64,000 bases of DNA, taken from the NCBI RefSeq assembly GCF_000764305.2, contig NW_025931949.1:682001-746000 (forward strand). Direction: 5' to 3'. This stretch comes from Hyalella azteca (lineage: Eukaryota > Arthropoda > Malacostraca > Amphipoda > Hyalellidae). Shown here one piece after another: positions 37,631 through 50,694 of this stretch. The position numbers and the translations under genes were made by a program. A model generated the notes under the pieces. It did no database searches. It saw only the letters and a list, made by a program, of their open reading frames with translations, and was not told where the DNA came from. Position 1 is the stretch's first letter, and each line of letters begins with the position of its first letter.

Positions 37631-37690
37631 GTACGGACGACAATGACCCGTTGTACTGCTCGCTTGGAAGACCTGTGGTGGTGTATCACG
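37631..37690 (+). CDS. 60-bp phase-1/phase-1 cassette exon
   Basis: A very good acceptor (ATTTTCTTATTTCTCCAG) is followed by 60 GC-richer bases and a CACG/GTAGGA donor. Entered in phase 1, as the 23799 donor requires, it is open and reads GTDDNDPLYCSLGRPVVVYH, leaving phase 1 again. It can therefore be spliced after the large exon and onto any exon entered in phase 1, or be skipped without a frame shift. The frame closes shortly after the donor. The phase-0 reading is also open, and the third frame has a stop. Because the exon itself begins GTACGG, the acceptor could instead be a recursive-splice (ratchet) point in a long intron. The protein family is unknown. Confidence 0.5.
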
Positions 37691-40303
37691 GTAGGACGAA
37701 ATAGATTTATTATAAGAAATTTACTGCGGATTTTGTTATCATGAAAAGAGGATAATTTATTGTTTTGAAATTGATAACTGTTGAGTATTCCTTAGCTCAA
37801 ACAAGGATCTATATTAATTTTCATAAATCAACGCTTTCGAGCAATCTTCCAACAATGTCTTAATAATAGATTTGAATTTATAAATCATACGGAGTTTTCC
37901 ACAAATTTTCTACCTTTGTCTACTTCTTTCATTTACAGTAATTTTGTTAGAACGTTGCTTTCTCCTTGTTTTGCGTCGCCGGCTCCAACGGGTGACTTTT
38001 TCGGACAACTTTCCAATCCAACGATGGGCTTGTCTTCCTTTCCTTCATTTCCTTGCAGCGACTAAACAGAAATTCAAACATTTCTGTGATAGTGGATGTG
38101 TGTCGAGGTCTCATTTTTTTCGATTACAATACAGTCTACATGAATGTTTATAATTTTTCGGCTTTAGATTGACGCGCTACTTAGCGTTTAATTTTTTCTG
38201 GTTTTTGATTTACAGGTCTATATGAATAACATACTTTTCCAATGAATTTAAATTCAGGTGAACATTTTCATGAATCGTTGTTATAACTCAATGTTCTTTT
38301 ATACGTGAATATCGCATATGAGCGCAGACATTTCAGACTCGTTCTCGGACATGTGTTGCCGGCATGCCGCCGCCAGGTGTCGAAGGTCGCCAGTGCGGTC
38401 AGTCGAGGTCGTTGCCTCAGACTGAGCTTGGAACGTACAGTTGCTCTATTAAAAATAGTTTTGAAGACCTACAGAAGAAAAAGTTCTCGGAACAAGCAAC
38501 GTACGCATAAGTTTGTTTTCATATTCTTACACGCGTACACGTAGTGAGTTTGCTTGAAACAATAATTCAACTCAATACTCGCATGCAGTATCGTATTAAG
38601 TTAACGAACTCCGGCTTATGAGCCCGACTGAGCACCGACGGTCCCTGTAATTTCCTGTAATGGTGAGAATTTGCGCGACGTAGCAGCGGATCCAGACGAT
38701 CCGCATAACGGTTTGCGTACGGTAACGTACTGTTTTTTTTGTACTTTACTTCGCGCCCTGAGGAATAATTCACATTAAGCAGTTGTGAGCAGTTGTTAAT
38801 AATTCATATTATGTATATTGTACACCAGTTGTTTCGAACATCTGCATAATTTTTATCCATAACATATCCCAAAAAATTTATTTTGACATTATTCGTCTGC
38901 AATTAAAAAGTGCAAGGTATTCTTCGATGTACTCTCAGATAATGAATGTAAGAGGGGATTTATATGTCTTATGAGATAGTCAGTTCAAATCAATGGAAGA
39001 ACAACCGTGAAACGGGAGTTTGGTGAGGCCGAACCTAACTTCCAACTGCGGTAGTGACGTACATCGAGAGATTACCTCAGCTTAGTCCCAATCAACCAAT
39101 TTCTCTTAGGTGTCCTCCAGCCGGAAAATATTTGTGTTCTAGGAATTTTTAAAAAATATATATACTATCCGCTTTGTAGTAAATATCTTCAGAGACTTCC
39201 ATGACTACTTTGATAAGCAGGAAAATAATGATTTTGTACAATTTAAAAATATGATTAAATCTTATTCTCAACAACGGATAACAAAAAATAGTTATTTGTC
39301 CCTTATGTTTTGGAATTCAAAGTGCCTGCTCTTACCCGAAGGGTTCGCAATCGCATGCAGCTGTCAAGCCCATGGTTGAATTATTCAACCATGGTCAAGC
39401 CGTTCTCTGGTTTCAAAAATTATATGGTTCTGCTCATGGAAAAGTAGATGTTGAAACACATCAATAAATGCATGCGGCAATTGTAAATGTAAAGAATCTC
39501 ATAATGAAAAGTGAATTGTATTTGATGTCAAATAGTTACAGATAGTGAGATACAATTTTTCTGAAGTAAACTATTTTTGTGAATGGACTAAACTTAGTCG
39601 ACCGGTAAAATTGTTAGTTCCAGAACATACAATGTAGCAGATTATTGTTTATTGGAATTAGTGGCGTCAGATGGTGAAGCATTGATCGAAAACCCATTTC
39701 GCAAGCATTCTCTTGGCATTGAGTTTACATGAGTTAGCATTTGTTTGTAGAAAATATTCTCCAGTTAGAAATTCAAAGTTATGATGTTTATATTACATGA
39801 CTTGTTTATTTGGAGTCCAAGCCGAGCTGTGAAGGAAGGAAATTTGAAGGACCGATACGTTTTGTTACAATATTATTTGTGCGTTGTTGACTAAGCTTGA
39901 CGCCAATAGGACGCTTCTTCTCAGGCTTCACAGCGCTCCGACTGGGGTCTCACAGTCTCACTGGCCGCCTCCTCAGCCTGTCAGTGGTTTCTTAGCCTTC
40001 GTCGGTGTGAGTGGTGTATTCGAAGTCCCGAAATTTAGTTCCGATGCTATTCATGTTGTGGTTCTGCATTAGTCTAAAATCTTAATATATCATCTTTATT
40101 AAACTCTTCCATTTTGAATGTTCTGCGAAATTTTCTCATTAAAATGAAACATTCTTTTATTAGATCAGTTTAAATTCAGCGCGATATTCAAAGTGGACGC
40201 CGACACGCCGTGGGTTGACGACTCGCGCAGCTGTCGCCATTTTCGAAAGCAATTTTTGTTTAGTACAAATTGTTAATTGCTTGTGTCAAATTGGAGTATA
40301 AGG
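37691..40303 (+). other. Intron sequence and putative promoter side of the second first exon
   Basis: No exon supported. A CpG-rich patch at 38340-38425 and the palindrome at 39370-39394 fall here. Just upstream of 40304 the stretch 40180-40240 is CpG-rich (GCCGACACGCCG, CTCGCGCAGCTGTCGCC) with no ATG before the coding start, as expected for a leader or promoter. Confidence 0.45.
39370..39394. repeat. 25-base palindrome between TCAAGCC direct repeats
   Basis: CCATGGTTGAAT, one T, then the exact reverse complement ATTCAACCATGG. The block lies between two copies of TCAAGCC (39364-39370 and 39395-39401), so it looks like a small inserted foldback with a 7-base duplication, or a copying error between the two repeats. 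Confidence 0.75.
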
Positions 40304-40700
40304 ATGGAGGTTGTCGAACAAAATTATCAAAATGGCGATGTTCAGGAAGATAGATCGATTACTCCTGAGGCTGACGACCGCAACTACCCAAGTTTTCCGG
40401 CGTGTACCGACCCTCAGTACCCTGCGCATCATTCGACACCACTTCGTCCCAGCTCAGTTGTCCCTCAACACTCAAACTCTGTTCCTCATCACTCCAAAAT
40501 CGGTGTTGTACACTATAACGCTCTTCTTCACCACGGCAATGTCTCTCATCACCATTCTCCGCCTCAATATTCGAGTGTTCCTCCTAGCATCGAGGAATCC
40601 GACGTGCACGAAACCATTGCAATGGAAGAACTTGAAGAACTAGAGCTGCTCGAAAACGCCCGCGAGAAATACACTGATGATGAGTATGAAGAAGATGAAG
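40304..40700 (+). CDS. Second alternative first coding exon, His/Pro-rich with acidic tail
   Basis: An ATG in strong context (A at -3, G at +4) follows an in-frame TAA at 40274 and opens 132 codons plus one base up to GATGAAG/GTGAGA, a good donor leaving phase 1. Three compositional parts are visible. Residues 1-42 are acidic and polar. Residues 43-95 are rich in His, Pro and Ser (HHSTP, VPHHSK, LLHHG, SHHHSPPQ). Residues 106-132 are strongly acidic and probably helical, then extended (MEELEELELLENAREKY...DDEYEEDEG). No signal peptide, membrane segment or known domain. The exit phase is identical to that of the 21807-23799 exon, as expected for interchangeable N-termini of one gene. It could also start an independent gene. 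Reading past the donor closes after 15 codons. Confidence 0.7.
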
Positions 40701-43700
40701 GTGAGAAGCAGCAGTTACTTTTTGACGTGAAATCTCTGGTTACATAAATATTTTTCAATGAGGGTTTGAACTTTGAGCGATCCTTGTATATTTTATATTT
40801 TTGTTGCTCGTGTATTTTATTATCATTTGGGAATGATGGATCGGTTGAACGCGATTAAGAATTTGGTGGTTGTTATGACGTACATTCTTCATGTAAATAT
40901 ATGGCGAATCATCACTATGTGCTAGAATCAAAGAATTTTTTGAGGGGTTAAGGAAATTTATTCTTTACCATCCAGCATGGGATTAAATTCTAGCCGATGC
41001 CCGTCGCCAGCATATGCAAGAGTCATGACTCCTGAGAGAAATTTTGTTTGTAAAATATGTTATTATGTCTAATGCCGTTTAATTCGCACCAAATGTCTGC
41101 TTAGTCTGAGCAGAGCATGTTCTGTTGAATTGTATTGGTTGACACTTGACAGATCAATATATTATTTATGGTCATATTTCATATGGGACTTTCACGTTTC
41201 ACGTTTTATTTGCACGATTTTTTGAAAAGCCGTGTCCTGATAAGGAACTCTTAAGGAGCCTCGTGTGTTTGGAATTTGGATAGTTTTACGATAATTCCAA
41301 GCTGAGGGTTCTATAATAATTTCCTGGTAAGACTTCAGATTATAATCTAAAGCTAAATTTTCGTTAGGCATACACAAATCGTAAGCCATCACATCTCGGG
41401 CGAATGTTGCTGATCTTTCTGTCTGCACAGAGCTAAGATCATGAGCGAACCAACAGATAATTATATAATCAACGGTCGTCAGTAATAGAAAAATTAGTCG
41501 GAACTGCTCCTGTATTGTGATGCGAATGAGTGATGAAGTGGTGCTTACATTTTTATCCAGGAGCCGAAGCAACCACTAGGGCAGTTGATATTACTGGTTT
41601 TAGTGGTTTATGACCAGAAAATTTCAGAGATTTTGAAATTGGATTTCAAGTGCAGTATTGTATTAGTTACTAGATAGGTTCTTGACTAAATACTTTTTAT
41701 TGAGGACAATACCAAGCTGTTATCTTACAGCTTCTGTAAAGTATATATGGCCTTGCTTATTATTAACCTAACTTAGCCTATTCGGCTCTTCGGCTTGACC
41801 TTGGCTATTTAGTCTTGCTATTGAATGCAATCACTGAACGTCCTGTTCTAGCATTCGGAGTGTGTAGGTCGAATTCCCGTCACTTAACCAGTAGCGGAAG
41901 TGAACATAATAATCGGAATAAATTCGTTCTGGATATACCGTATGCGTTAGCGTTCTGCATGCAAAGTTATTTCCCAAGATTTTTCAACATGCCATCAGTG
42001 CTATTCGACCAAGCGAACTCTAAACATATCAGAACTCCCAAGCGAACTCTAAACTTTTATCCTCATGCTCTACCTGCAGTATGAAATAAGCCAGTCAGAA
42101 AGATAAAGGAATGTATCAGCGTCATTCTAGTCTACTTGTAACAGTCATATGTACAATCTTTATACAGCGTTCTTGGTCCAGATTCAACATGGCTTCTGGA
42201 ATTGAGACTGGATGTGAGTGCAGCACTGAATTTCGATAATAATAAGAGATGTCTGGACTATCTATTGAAGCGGCACGTAAGGCATTGCAGCTCAGCGGTG
42301 TAGGTGTTACATGAGCTCGGTAGTCTCCAACGTTGGTATGCGAGATACCGACCTACTTCAGTGTGGGCGACTCCAAACATTATTGTGCTGCATTATCACA
42401 GCGAATGAGTAGTCTGGAAGGTTGGCCTGAACTTACGATTCTACTCGAGAGATGTGTTTCGATGTGCATAAAATGAGGAACAAAAATGTGGTATTTAATT
42501 TTTTGAGCCCATCTTCATGGGTAACTAGACAATTATACCTTTAGATCTTTTACAAATTATACCTTTAGATCTTCATCTTTAGGCGAATATGGCCAACGTT
42601 TAAACAAAGCCAGCATACCTAAAATGATATCATGAATTATAGCCAGGACATGGAAAACATTTACAATCCAGCTAGCATGACCTATGATTAAAAATCGTTA
42701 TCGAATCCAGAAAACAGATCACAACACTTTCAATAGCGCCCGTAAACTCGGCTACGAATTTAACAAGGGTAGCGCGCAGTGCGCATGGCTCAACCGCTCA
42801 AGACGTCTTGTCGGCGCGTGCGGTCTGGTCGGCGGCGCGACCTTGCGGAGGGCGTAGTTGAGCTCTCCAGCTCTCATGTCTGCTGCTCTTTATGGGCATG
42901 AACGACTCGCACATCGGCGCACTCTCTTTCTACTCTTTCTCTCTCATGAACGCTTTATCCCTGTCAAAACAGATCCTGTTCATATGTACGCTCATAAGCT
43001 CATTGTTTCTTCATTAGAATGCCCCTCCATCATGATCATCAAGTTATGCGTTGTTCTTCTGCGATGGGAACGAAATCATGATGTTATTTATTTGACTGAC
43101 AAATTCGTGAAAATTAGTTTATTTCAATTACTATGAATGATCAAGTATATTTTTATTGACGAACATGTTCTTCTCGAAATGAAGATGACCTTTTTATGTT
43201 TTTTTTGCATTTGTGATTTAAAATTGCTGTTATATTGAATTTGAAATTTCTATTTACCCTGAGCCGATTTTTTATTGAATTTTCATCCTCTTATTGAAAG
43301 TAAAGACGATGTCATGGTCGTTTGTGAATTGTACTCATCAATTGCTCAAAGCGAGTCAGCTGTCAATCAAAGCGTTGGCCAAGGATTAAATTAAATACCG
43401 AATTTTGATGATATGTTTTTACATAATTCTTTACCCATTCACATAGAATATCGTTTTTATCGAACTAATTTCAATTTTTTCCTGAGCTGTGCTGAAGTTC
43501 TTTTCGATGTGAAATTCCAACGTTTATAGTAGTACCTATATAACAATAAGTACGAGGCTGCTATGTTACAGATCATTCTCCGGGATCAAAAGTACATCAA
43601 TAAAAACAAAAGTGAATCATCCCATGAGTCCTGAGGACTCCGAGGAAGGCCTGAGGGCTTAGAAGCCAATTTGGTTGATGATTAAAGGGCGCTCTTTAAA

Positions 43701-44667
43701 TTTCGTGTCCTGTTCTTCCAAGCCAAATTGAAAGTGGCTGAGCCTTGCAGCCATGACTGGAGTGGCTGTGACCTCAGGATGCTCGGTCATATTTTGCTTG
43801 CCACTTGTTGCTCGGCTTGCGCTGGTGTGCGTGAGTGCCTCTACGTCGTCCTTTCGATATGGCATCAGTTCCGTTAATTTTTGTTAAACACAGTTTAACG
43901 GTACCGGTACCAAGTACAATATGTGGGAAAGTGTAATTGGACTGTCATTTCCGATCTTATACTCTTATGTATGTATATGATCTTATTGAACACTTTGTTA
44001 TTGTTTTAATGAGATCCTGTTATATTCCTACTCGCGTCGAATTTTCGACTGTCCGGAGAAGAAGAGGACCATTGCTCTGGATTTACTAGCCCTCATAGAT
44101 GGTAAATCTGCCCTTAGTTTTTATGTGCCCAAGAGATATTCGTGGATGCTGCCTAGCCTGGATTCTGGGCCTGCATATGAGAAATATTTTACTCGGTCTT
44201 TGGGGAGTCGAATTCGCGTTTCGTATTATTTATTTGAAGTAAATATTAGCTAATCATTGTTCTGTGGAATGTTTGTATTATTTTCAGACCGAAGAGTCTT
44301 GTGAGATGATGCAAGGCGAAAATATCTGTTTAGTGATAAATTACTTCATGTAATTATTTTGTTTAATTGTTAATTCAAGTAATTCCTTCACTCAAGTAAT
44401 CGATCAAATTCATGTATTGCCACACTGAAGTTCTCTGATAATTTGGTGCTTTTCATCATTCGGTTCATGTACATACCCAATAATTTGAATGTAAATAGAT
44501 TCAAATCGTCTTCGAAACCGATTTATATGCTACTTCTTCCCTCTTGATCTATAGATACTCTTGGTCGAGAGCTTTTGACATAACCGCGGTGGGTTTGTGA
44601 TGCAAGCCACGGTCTGCTATCCATGATGTTCGAACTCACCGAATGAATGATTGCGCCGCAAGCTTAC
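40701..44667 (+). other. Intron sequence
   Basis: No exon supported. A 126-codon minus frame at 41192-41572 has one hydrophobic segment (RLIFLLLTTVDYIIICWF) but starts at TTG and shows no splice evidence. A CpG-rich patch at 42770-42860 is promoter-like. Short direct repeats occur at 42013-42050 (AGCGAACTCTAAAC twice) and 42535-42575 (TACCTTTAGATCTT twice). Confidence 0.45.
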
Positions 44668-44843
44668 GGCTGCACTCTGCCGTACTGGACCTGGGACAGG
44701 CAGGCTGCTTGTTGCACTCCGTCGTACTGTACAGGCTGACTGCTGCACTCTGCCGTACTGTACAGGCTGACTGCTTGTTGCACTCCGTCGTACTGTACAG
44801 GCTGACTGCTGTACTCTACCGTACAGTACAGGCTGATGCACTC
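44668..44843. repeat. Tandem array, alternating 31- and 35-bp units
   Basis: About five units and a partial one. Each begins GGCTGACTGCT or a variant and ends CGTACTGTACA. Units with and without the extra TGTT alternate, so the higher-order period is about 66 bp. Weaker related pieces (CTGGCTGATAT) continue to about 44990. Frames open on both strands here are by-products of the repeat. Confidence 0.85.
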
Positions 44844-47481
44844 AAGATGGACTCCTGACGTGCATGATTGATGAACTTTTAACGCGCCTTTGGACAGACT
44901 GATGCTCTTATAACGCACTAAACAGTCTAACCGATGCATTTCATATACTGCATTCTGGCTGATATTGTCTGACTGGCTGATATAGTTTGGTGGACTTTGA
45001 CGTATGGAGTTACTAAGGTAATGAATTTGTTAAGCGAATGATTTTTACTGTTTTAAATTTACGTACTTTCTCGTTTATTCTTCTTACGCTCTCAGCATGA
45101 TTTCGAATCTCTAAATTGAGCTGTTTGGTTAACTTGACGGTCTTGACCTGAAATAAATCCTGGTCAAGAAGGTAACTCCTGTGACTGTCATGCGAGCTAT
45201 ACGTTGATGCGCCATCCTAAGCTTTGAGTAGAGTTTTGCTTTGGGTTTTGAATGTCTACTGCAGCTCTCATCGAGGCATCTGCCTAATTTTGAGCAGTTG
45301 AGAGCCATGTTTCTGTGACTTAACGGGTGCGAATAAATTGCGTCGATTATTTGCTTTGTTAAGTAAGCTTCATGTGTTCCAACCTACCACCATGTTTATT
45401 CTCAGGTCCTTCTCTCCCCCCTGAGGACACTGAATGCGGTGGTCGATGCATGACACCTACCCTGTGTCGCTTATATATTTCAGACATTCCATAATAAGCT
45501 TATAATAATTAAACCTTCATATTTATGCGTTTTTTGGTAATTTTGCTCCATTCTGTAAATTAAGATGTTACCATTCTAAGGTTTACATTTCCTTCCAATT
45601 TTTCGTACGCTCATTTGATCACAGAACAGGCCCGTAAGATTTTGTTAACATGAATGTTCATTTTAAACTCGAGAACGAAACTCATGTTTCATTAGCTTAT
45701 TGTCGAACATTGAACATCAACAACAATAACGTAATTGTAGCAGCCTCTTGATGTTGGCTATCGCAAGCAAAGAATAAGAAAAGTAAAAGAAGAATGCATC
45801 TGACATAGGACTGGAGAATAAACACCGTTTCCATATCTTGAGCCAGCAAACGATTCTCACTGCTCAGTTTTTCCATGTTAGAAAAATCGAATTTTGCTTG
45901 TTTCATTTTGATTGTTTGTCGTTTAACGTGGGCGTTTAGTGCCGTGACTCAGAACAGCGATATACTAAGTGACTTGGTCTTATTCTTTTACTATCCTTTT
46001 CATCACACCAGTTTTTTCCCTCTCACATTTCTGTGTAGCTTAGCTACTCAAATGTTCCTGTTCATCCTCGTACTTTGACTCTTTAAAACTTTGCTTTCGT
46101 GTATCTTATATTCAAAAGTATTTTAAAATTTGACTATTCTTTCTTAAATGATAGTTTTGGTTTTTTGGTCTTAAATTTTTCCGCTTTCAATAAATTTCTC
46201 ATTTATATGTATCTTCATTTTAATTCAAATTTAAAATGATTTGTTAGTTGATAATTATCGTTACTTCTTCATACTACTCAGTCTCAAACTATCAATCGTT
46301 CAAATTTTGTTATACATGTGGCTTACTTCATTTGGTGAAAGGTCCAGCAAACTCCACTAAAACATTTGGAACGCGGCAGATAACGTAATGATGGTCTCTA
46401 TTCTTGAAGGTGTCTTTATACGGAGCTTCCGTTGCAGCTCCTCCCTTACGCCTGTGGCCGGTAAATTAGCCTTGCCGTCTGTAGTGGCGCTCGTGTGGCT
46501 CCTTCTGCTTGTTTCCTGTCTTATTTAGCATTTAGTTCCTGAATATATTGCCAGTTTCAAGCGCTCGAGTAATTGTTCTGGAGTCTTGATTTTTAGTGTA
46601 TTTTCAGAATTAATGATAGTTTCAGAAAATTTAATCACAACCTGCCGATGCATGTTTTGCGCCTTATAGTTTTAGAATTCGTATTGCATTAAAAAATGAA
46701 GGCTTATGGTGATACAAAGAAACTTTTGTTGTTTTCGATCGAACATCAAGAGAAAGAAAAGAATAAAGGATCGCGACTGAGGACGTACTCGTGTGTCATG
46801 TGACGAAATTTCGGACTGAGAAGCAGTATTTATAGACTAAGATTTCGCAATTCGATAAATCCGCTTCTTTTGTGTAGGTTCCGATTACTGGTAATTAGAA
46901 ATCGTAATGCAATTAGAAATCATATGTCGATTTACCATTTCTCAACGTATTGTAAACTTCTTGTATTTTATATTAGACAGTGGGATAAATTTTTCGAATA
47001 AAATTTGTTATCTGGAAATTTGTAGTTTGTCTCTGGATGTTGGTATTGCGTGAGCGGGTCTACCTTGTCATGATCTTTTACGAGCTTTAGATCTTCTTAC
47101 ATGCTGTAATTTAGTGCAGTTTGGAGCGATTCATCGAGTGTCCTTACCGATCACCGCGCGCGATCATTCGTAATCATATTGGAGTTATGAGCGTTGCTTA
47201 CGCATAATCTACTATATGAGGCATAATGTGCCACGCATAATCTGATATACTATATTGCTTGTTTTGAATAAAAATGTTTTGTACTATATGAAGCCGATCA
47301 AAAGTTCATCCTTCGCGGTTGCTGCTGTTGTTAAGGTGTATTTTTTCTCGTAAGTATTTTTATTTTCATCTATGTGTGAAGATTTAATATTTAATATTGA
47401 TCATATTATCTATTTGATACTTATTTTAATGGCTCTGCTAAATGCATCGCCAACATTTGTTTAGAACTTGGCTAAATTGTT
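44844..47481 (+). other. Intron sequence
   Basis: No exon supported. A 69-codon minus frame at 45697-45906 with a hydrophobic stretch has an ATG but no other support. Confidence 0.5.
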
Positions 47482-47575
47482 TTTTAGCGCATTTTCTCTT
47501 TTATTGGGAAAATGCGCTATTGTGCTCGCCATGTCATGTCCATCCGTCTGTCTGTCTGTCCGTCCGTCCGTGACT
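47482..47575. repeat. Dispersed repeat copy B with hairpin and (GTCT/GTCC)n tail
   Basis: AGCGCATTTTC (47486-47496) and GAAAATGCGCT (47508-47518) form a perfect 11-bp hairpin. GCGCTATTGTGCTCG follows, as in the copy near 31.9 kb. A (GTCT)n and (GTCC)n run lies at about 47540-47570. A similar GTCT run precedes the tandem duplication near 1.1 kb, which suggests one repeat family spread through the genome. Confidence 0.6.
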
Positions 47576-50500
47576 TCTCGTTTTCGTCGACGAGAAAATA
47601 CGCTCTCTGTCACTCACTGCAGTGAGTACTGAGTTATATTTTTTTTATTTGATTTTGGTACTGACATAAATATATTGCTCTATTTACTTATATTTGCTTG
47701 CGTTTATTTCACTGAAGAATATCACGTACCGGTACGTGCTTCTGAGTTAATTTGTGTGCCTGAGCCAGCAGCTAGGCGGCAGTCTTGCCATCAGTGCCGG
47801 AGTAACTGACTGTAGCCCGGGGCTCTTGTCGGGCTTCGACCTTCCGCCACCGAAACTCTGGACGATTACGAAGCTTCTGCGCTGTCGCTCCTGCATCGAG
47901 ATTTATCCAACAGAAAGCTATGAGCTTTCTGCGTGCATTCTAAAATTCGAACTCTATCATCTTGGGTTTTTATTTATCTTAGTTTTTTGTTCCATGCTAA
48001 AATTAAGTCCAATAGATCAGACGTTTTTATATTCATTACTTGTTATATTAAACAAACATTTAAATTTAATTGCGGAAGGCGAAAACTCGATAATGGGTGA
48101 ATTTAATGTTTCTTCAACGTTTGGGTTATATAAATGCAATTAGCCTCTTATTAGAATGCAATCTGATTATTTAGCTCAGGGTTGAAATTCTAGTTCTCTA
48201 ATAAAATGCATGGAAGAATGTAGGAAAGCCAAAGTTTGATTTTCTATTAATTCTGAGATGCTTCTATTACTAAGATTGTACATGAAACTTTAACTTGTAG
48301 CCTGATTCAAAACTTTCATGGCCAGGGACCCATCGGAATGTCAGTTTTCTGCGGCGAATAAGCTCACAGAAAACGTTTCTTTCTCAGAGACTTTCTTATT
48401 TTTGATTACCTGACTTGCGCAACTCCATTGTTGATGTCGTGTGATGGTGATGCATAATTTTACCTATCAGGCTATCATAACTTTTAATTGTGAATTTTGA
48501 ACTCGGGTATTCTCTATGGCAGCTTTACTCAGTTATTTTGTCCGAATAAGTCAATTCTAACGATTTTCTGCTACGATCCGCAACTCAGGCAAATCGGAAT
48601 GGATGACATTACACTCAGCACTCTTGAATGAATTAATTCGAGACAGCTTCTACATTCTACAACTTAATCAGAAAGATTGATAAGCATTTCCTTTAGAATA
48701 CGAACTGACCAGCTGCACGGACTTAATGTTTTTTTAATCAAGCAATTCCTTCTTGCTTCCGAATTGCGTTTAACCCTGTTTAATTTTGCTACCTCGTTTC
48801 TATTTCTATCTAGTTTTCTGGAGCAGGAATTCGTATTCCTCTCAGAAAAAGAGAAGATATATGGTTGCGGCACTAGGCACGCGTCGGACACTTGTTGTAT
48901 CATGCAGGGTAAGAATATCTTGCGTGTTGCGCAGTTGCGGTCTTCAGATGCTTGCTGTGATCACTTGTGCAGCAACTGATTCATCGCAGGAGATGCTTCT
49001 GCAGCTGATTTTAATTAGTGAACGTTCATTCATTTTCCGCCGCCAGTGGCCAAGCAAGGTGAAAACGATCCGAAATTCAGATTTTTTTATGTGTTCGTTT
49101 TTATTTGTGTGTTCCTCTTTTTGCTAGTGCTGTCTCAGAAGAATGTATTCTGCTCTATCTCTTACATATTATTTGGACTAAAATTAAGAGAAATGTAGAT
49201 AATTTCTTTTCCTATCCTCCACGATTGGCTATACTTGCATTGCGCATATGTTGCTCGTCAAGTTTGACATTTTTTATTTCATGAACGGTCCACCATGAAT
49301 GAATGTTGTCTTATTTTCATTTAAATACGTTTCTTATTTATTTTTATTTGGAAATACCCCAGCAAAATCTAATTTTCTGATCGAAAAACCGTCTAGCTTG
49401 AATGAGACGCGAGGAATAGAGAGAAGGGATAGACTTCGCTCTGCCACAAAAAAAAAAAAATGCAAATGATCCTAATACACAAACAGAGAAATGATTAAGA
49501 CTTCAGATAATAGTATAACAATAATCCACATGAACTCTAATTACATGACACTATACCAAACTGCACTCGTACTTAGGAAGCACTATGCAGCCTAATAGCT
49601 TTGTCAGCCTCACAAGGACGAAACAGACGAATTGCTCCAATTTGGCTAGGTCGTAGAACGGGGCTATTCCTTGCAGTAGTGACTAGTGCGGAACACTAAG
49701 TACCTTGCACACTGCAATAAAGGGCCCAATAATATGCCAAACTCACACCATTGGCTTCATCATTGTCACTGTAGGCAATCGTAAATACGAGCCTCGTCCT
49801 CGAAATTAGGTACATGTACTCAATAATGTAGTCTACGATGTGACGTAAATCTTGAGTATCTTCCTAATTACTGATTTGTTAGCCCGAACGTTGTGAGATG
49901 TTTTCTTACCGGCTCTATGATAACCTCATATGTGGCGGTTGTGAAATGATACAAGTGTGAGTTTTTTCATGCTCAGTCGGAGATTTATATAGTAAATATT
50001 TAATGATTCCGACGATGGGGGATGGTCGGCAATTATAACAATTATGCAGGAAAATTTTGTTGCAATTACTGTTTACTCATCACCTATTGTTTTATTTACT
50101 TCTCTCTGTTGTTTTATCATTGTTGTGGACAACATATATTTTGAGAATTTTTTCTTAAAAAAATAATTCGTTTGTACTTGGAACAATATTCCGTTGCGTG
50201 CGCGCTAAAATTAATTTAAATTTGTGATATTTGTATAAATTTTAAGCACCTCATGCTACCATAAGCGGAATTTTTGGCACTCTATTCATTTGCTATACAT
50301 TTAAATCAAATATTCACCTTTTAACTACAATACACCACCCTAACAAAATTTAGAGTCGCCCCAGCTTCTGCTAACCCAAATCAGAAGCTGCCGCGTCTGT
50401 AAATTTTCACTGGGTAATTATCATGTTTTCCTTTCGTTTGGGTGGTCGTGCTATGTGAACCGCGTTATTTAGAGGCCTAGGCATGTCTGCATAGGCTACC

Positions 50501-50694
50501 TGCCTACACACCTGCATGTGCCACTTGTGTTCATTGCTCATACAGATTGACCTGCTGATAATCTGGATAATTCCTGATGCCTTTTGTTGCATGTTGTCCT
50601 GAATTTTTCAGTGAAATGTTGTCAAAATGAAAATAAAAATGAATCGCGTGAAAGTTCTAATTTTCAATGTAACAATTCACACCATTCGTTTTTC
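47576..50694 (+). other. Intron sequence
   Basis: A GC-richer block at 47740-47940 is open for about 60 codons without an ATG. It holds the 16-bp palindrome CACGTACCGGTACGTG at 47723-47738 just before it. A possible exon near 48815-48907 lies between TTTCTATCTAG and CATGCAGG/GTAAGA. A run of 13 A lies near 49448. None of these is strong enough to call a gene. Confidence 0.4.

Noticed and set aside
41192..41572. 126-codon minus-strand ORF, considered as an insect odorant-receptor C-terminal fragment (CWFAHDLSSVQ)
   Set aside because: Only a few residues fit, the rest does not follow the family pattern, the frame starts at TTG, and no splice sites support it.
43659..43865. 68-codon minus-strand ORF with protein-like composition
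   Set aside because: The start context is weak and no donor or acceptor is convincing.
44617..44939. Repetitive ORFs on both strands with SQPVQYDGVQQ-like periodicity
   Set aside because: They are translations of the tandem DNA repeat. Open frames on both strands come from repeat composition.
47754..48143. 129-codon plus-strand ORF in a GC-richer block
   Set aside because: It starts at GTG, becomes background-like after 60 codons, and lies next to a dispersed repeat.
48815..48907. Possible plus exon between TTTCTATCTAG and CATGCAGG/GTAAGA
   Set aside because: Entry phase 2 does not fit the phase-1 exits of the first exons, and the flanking frame gives no extra support.
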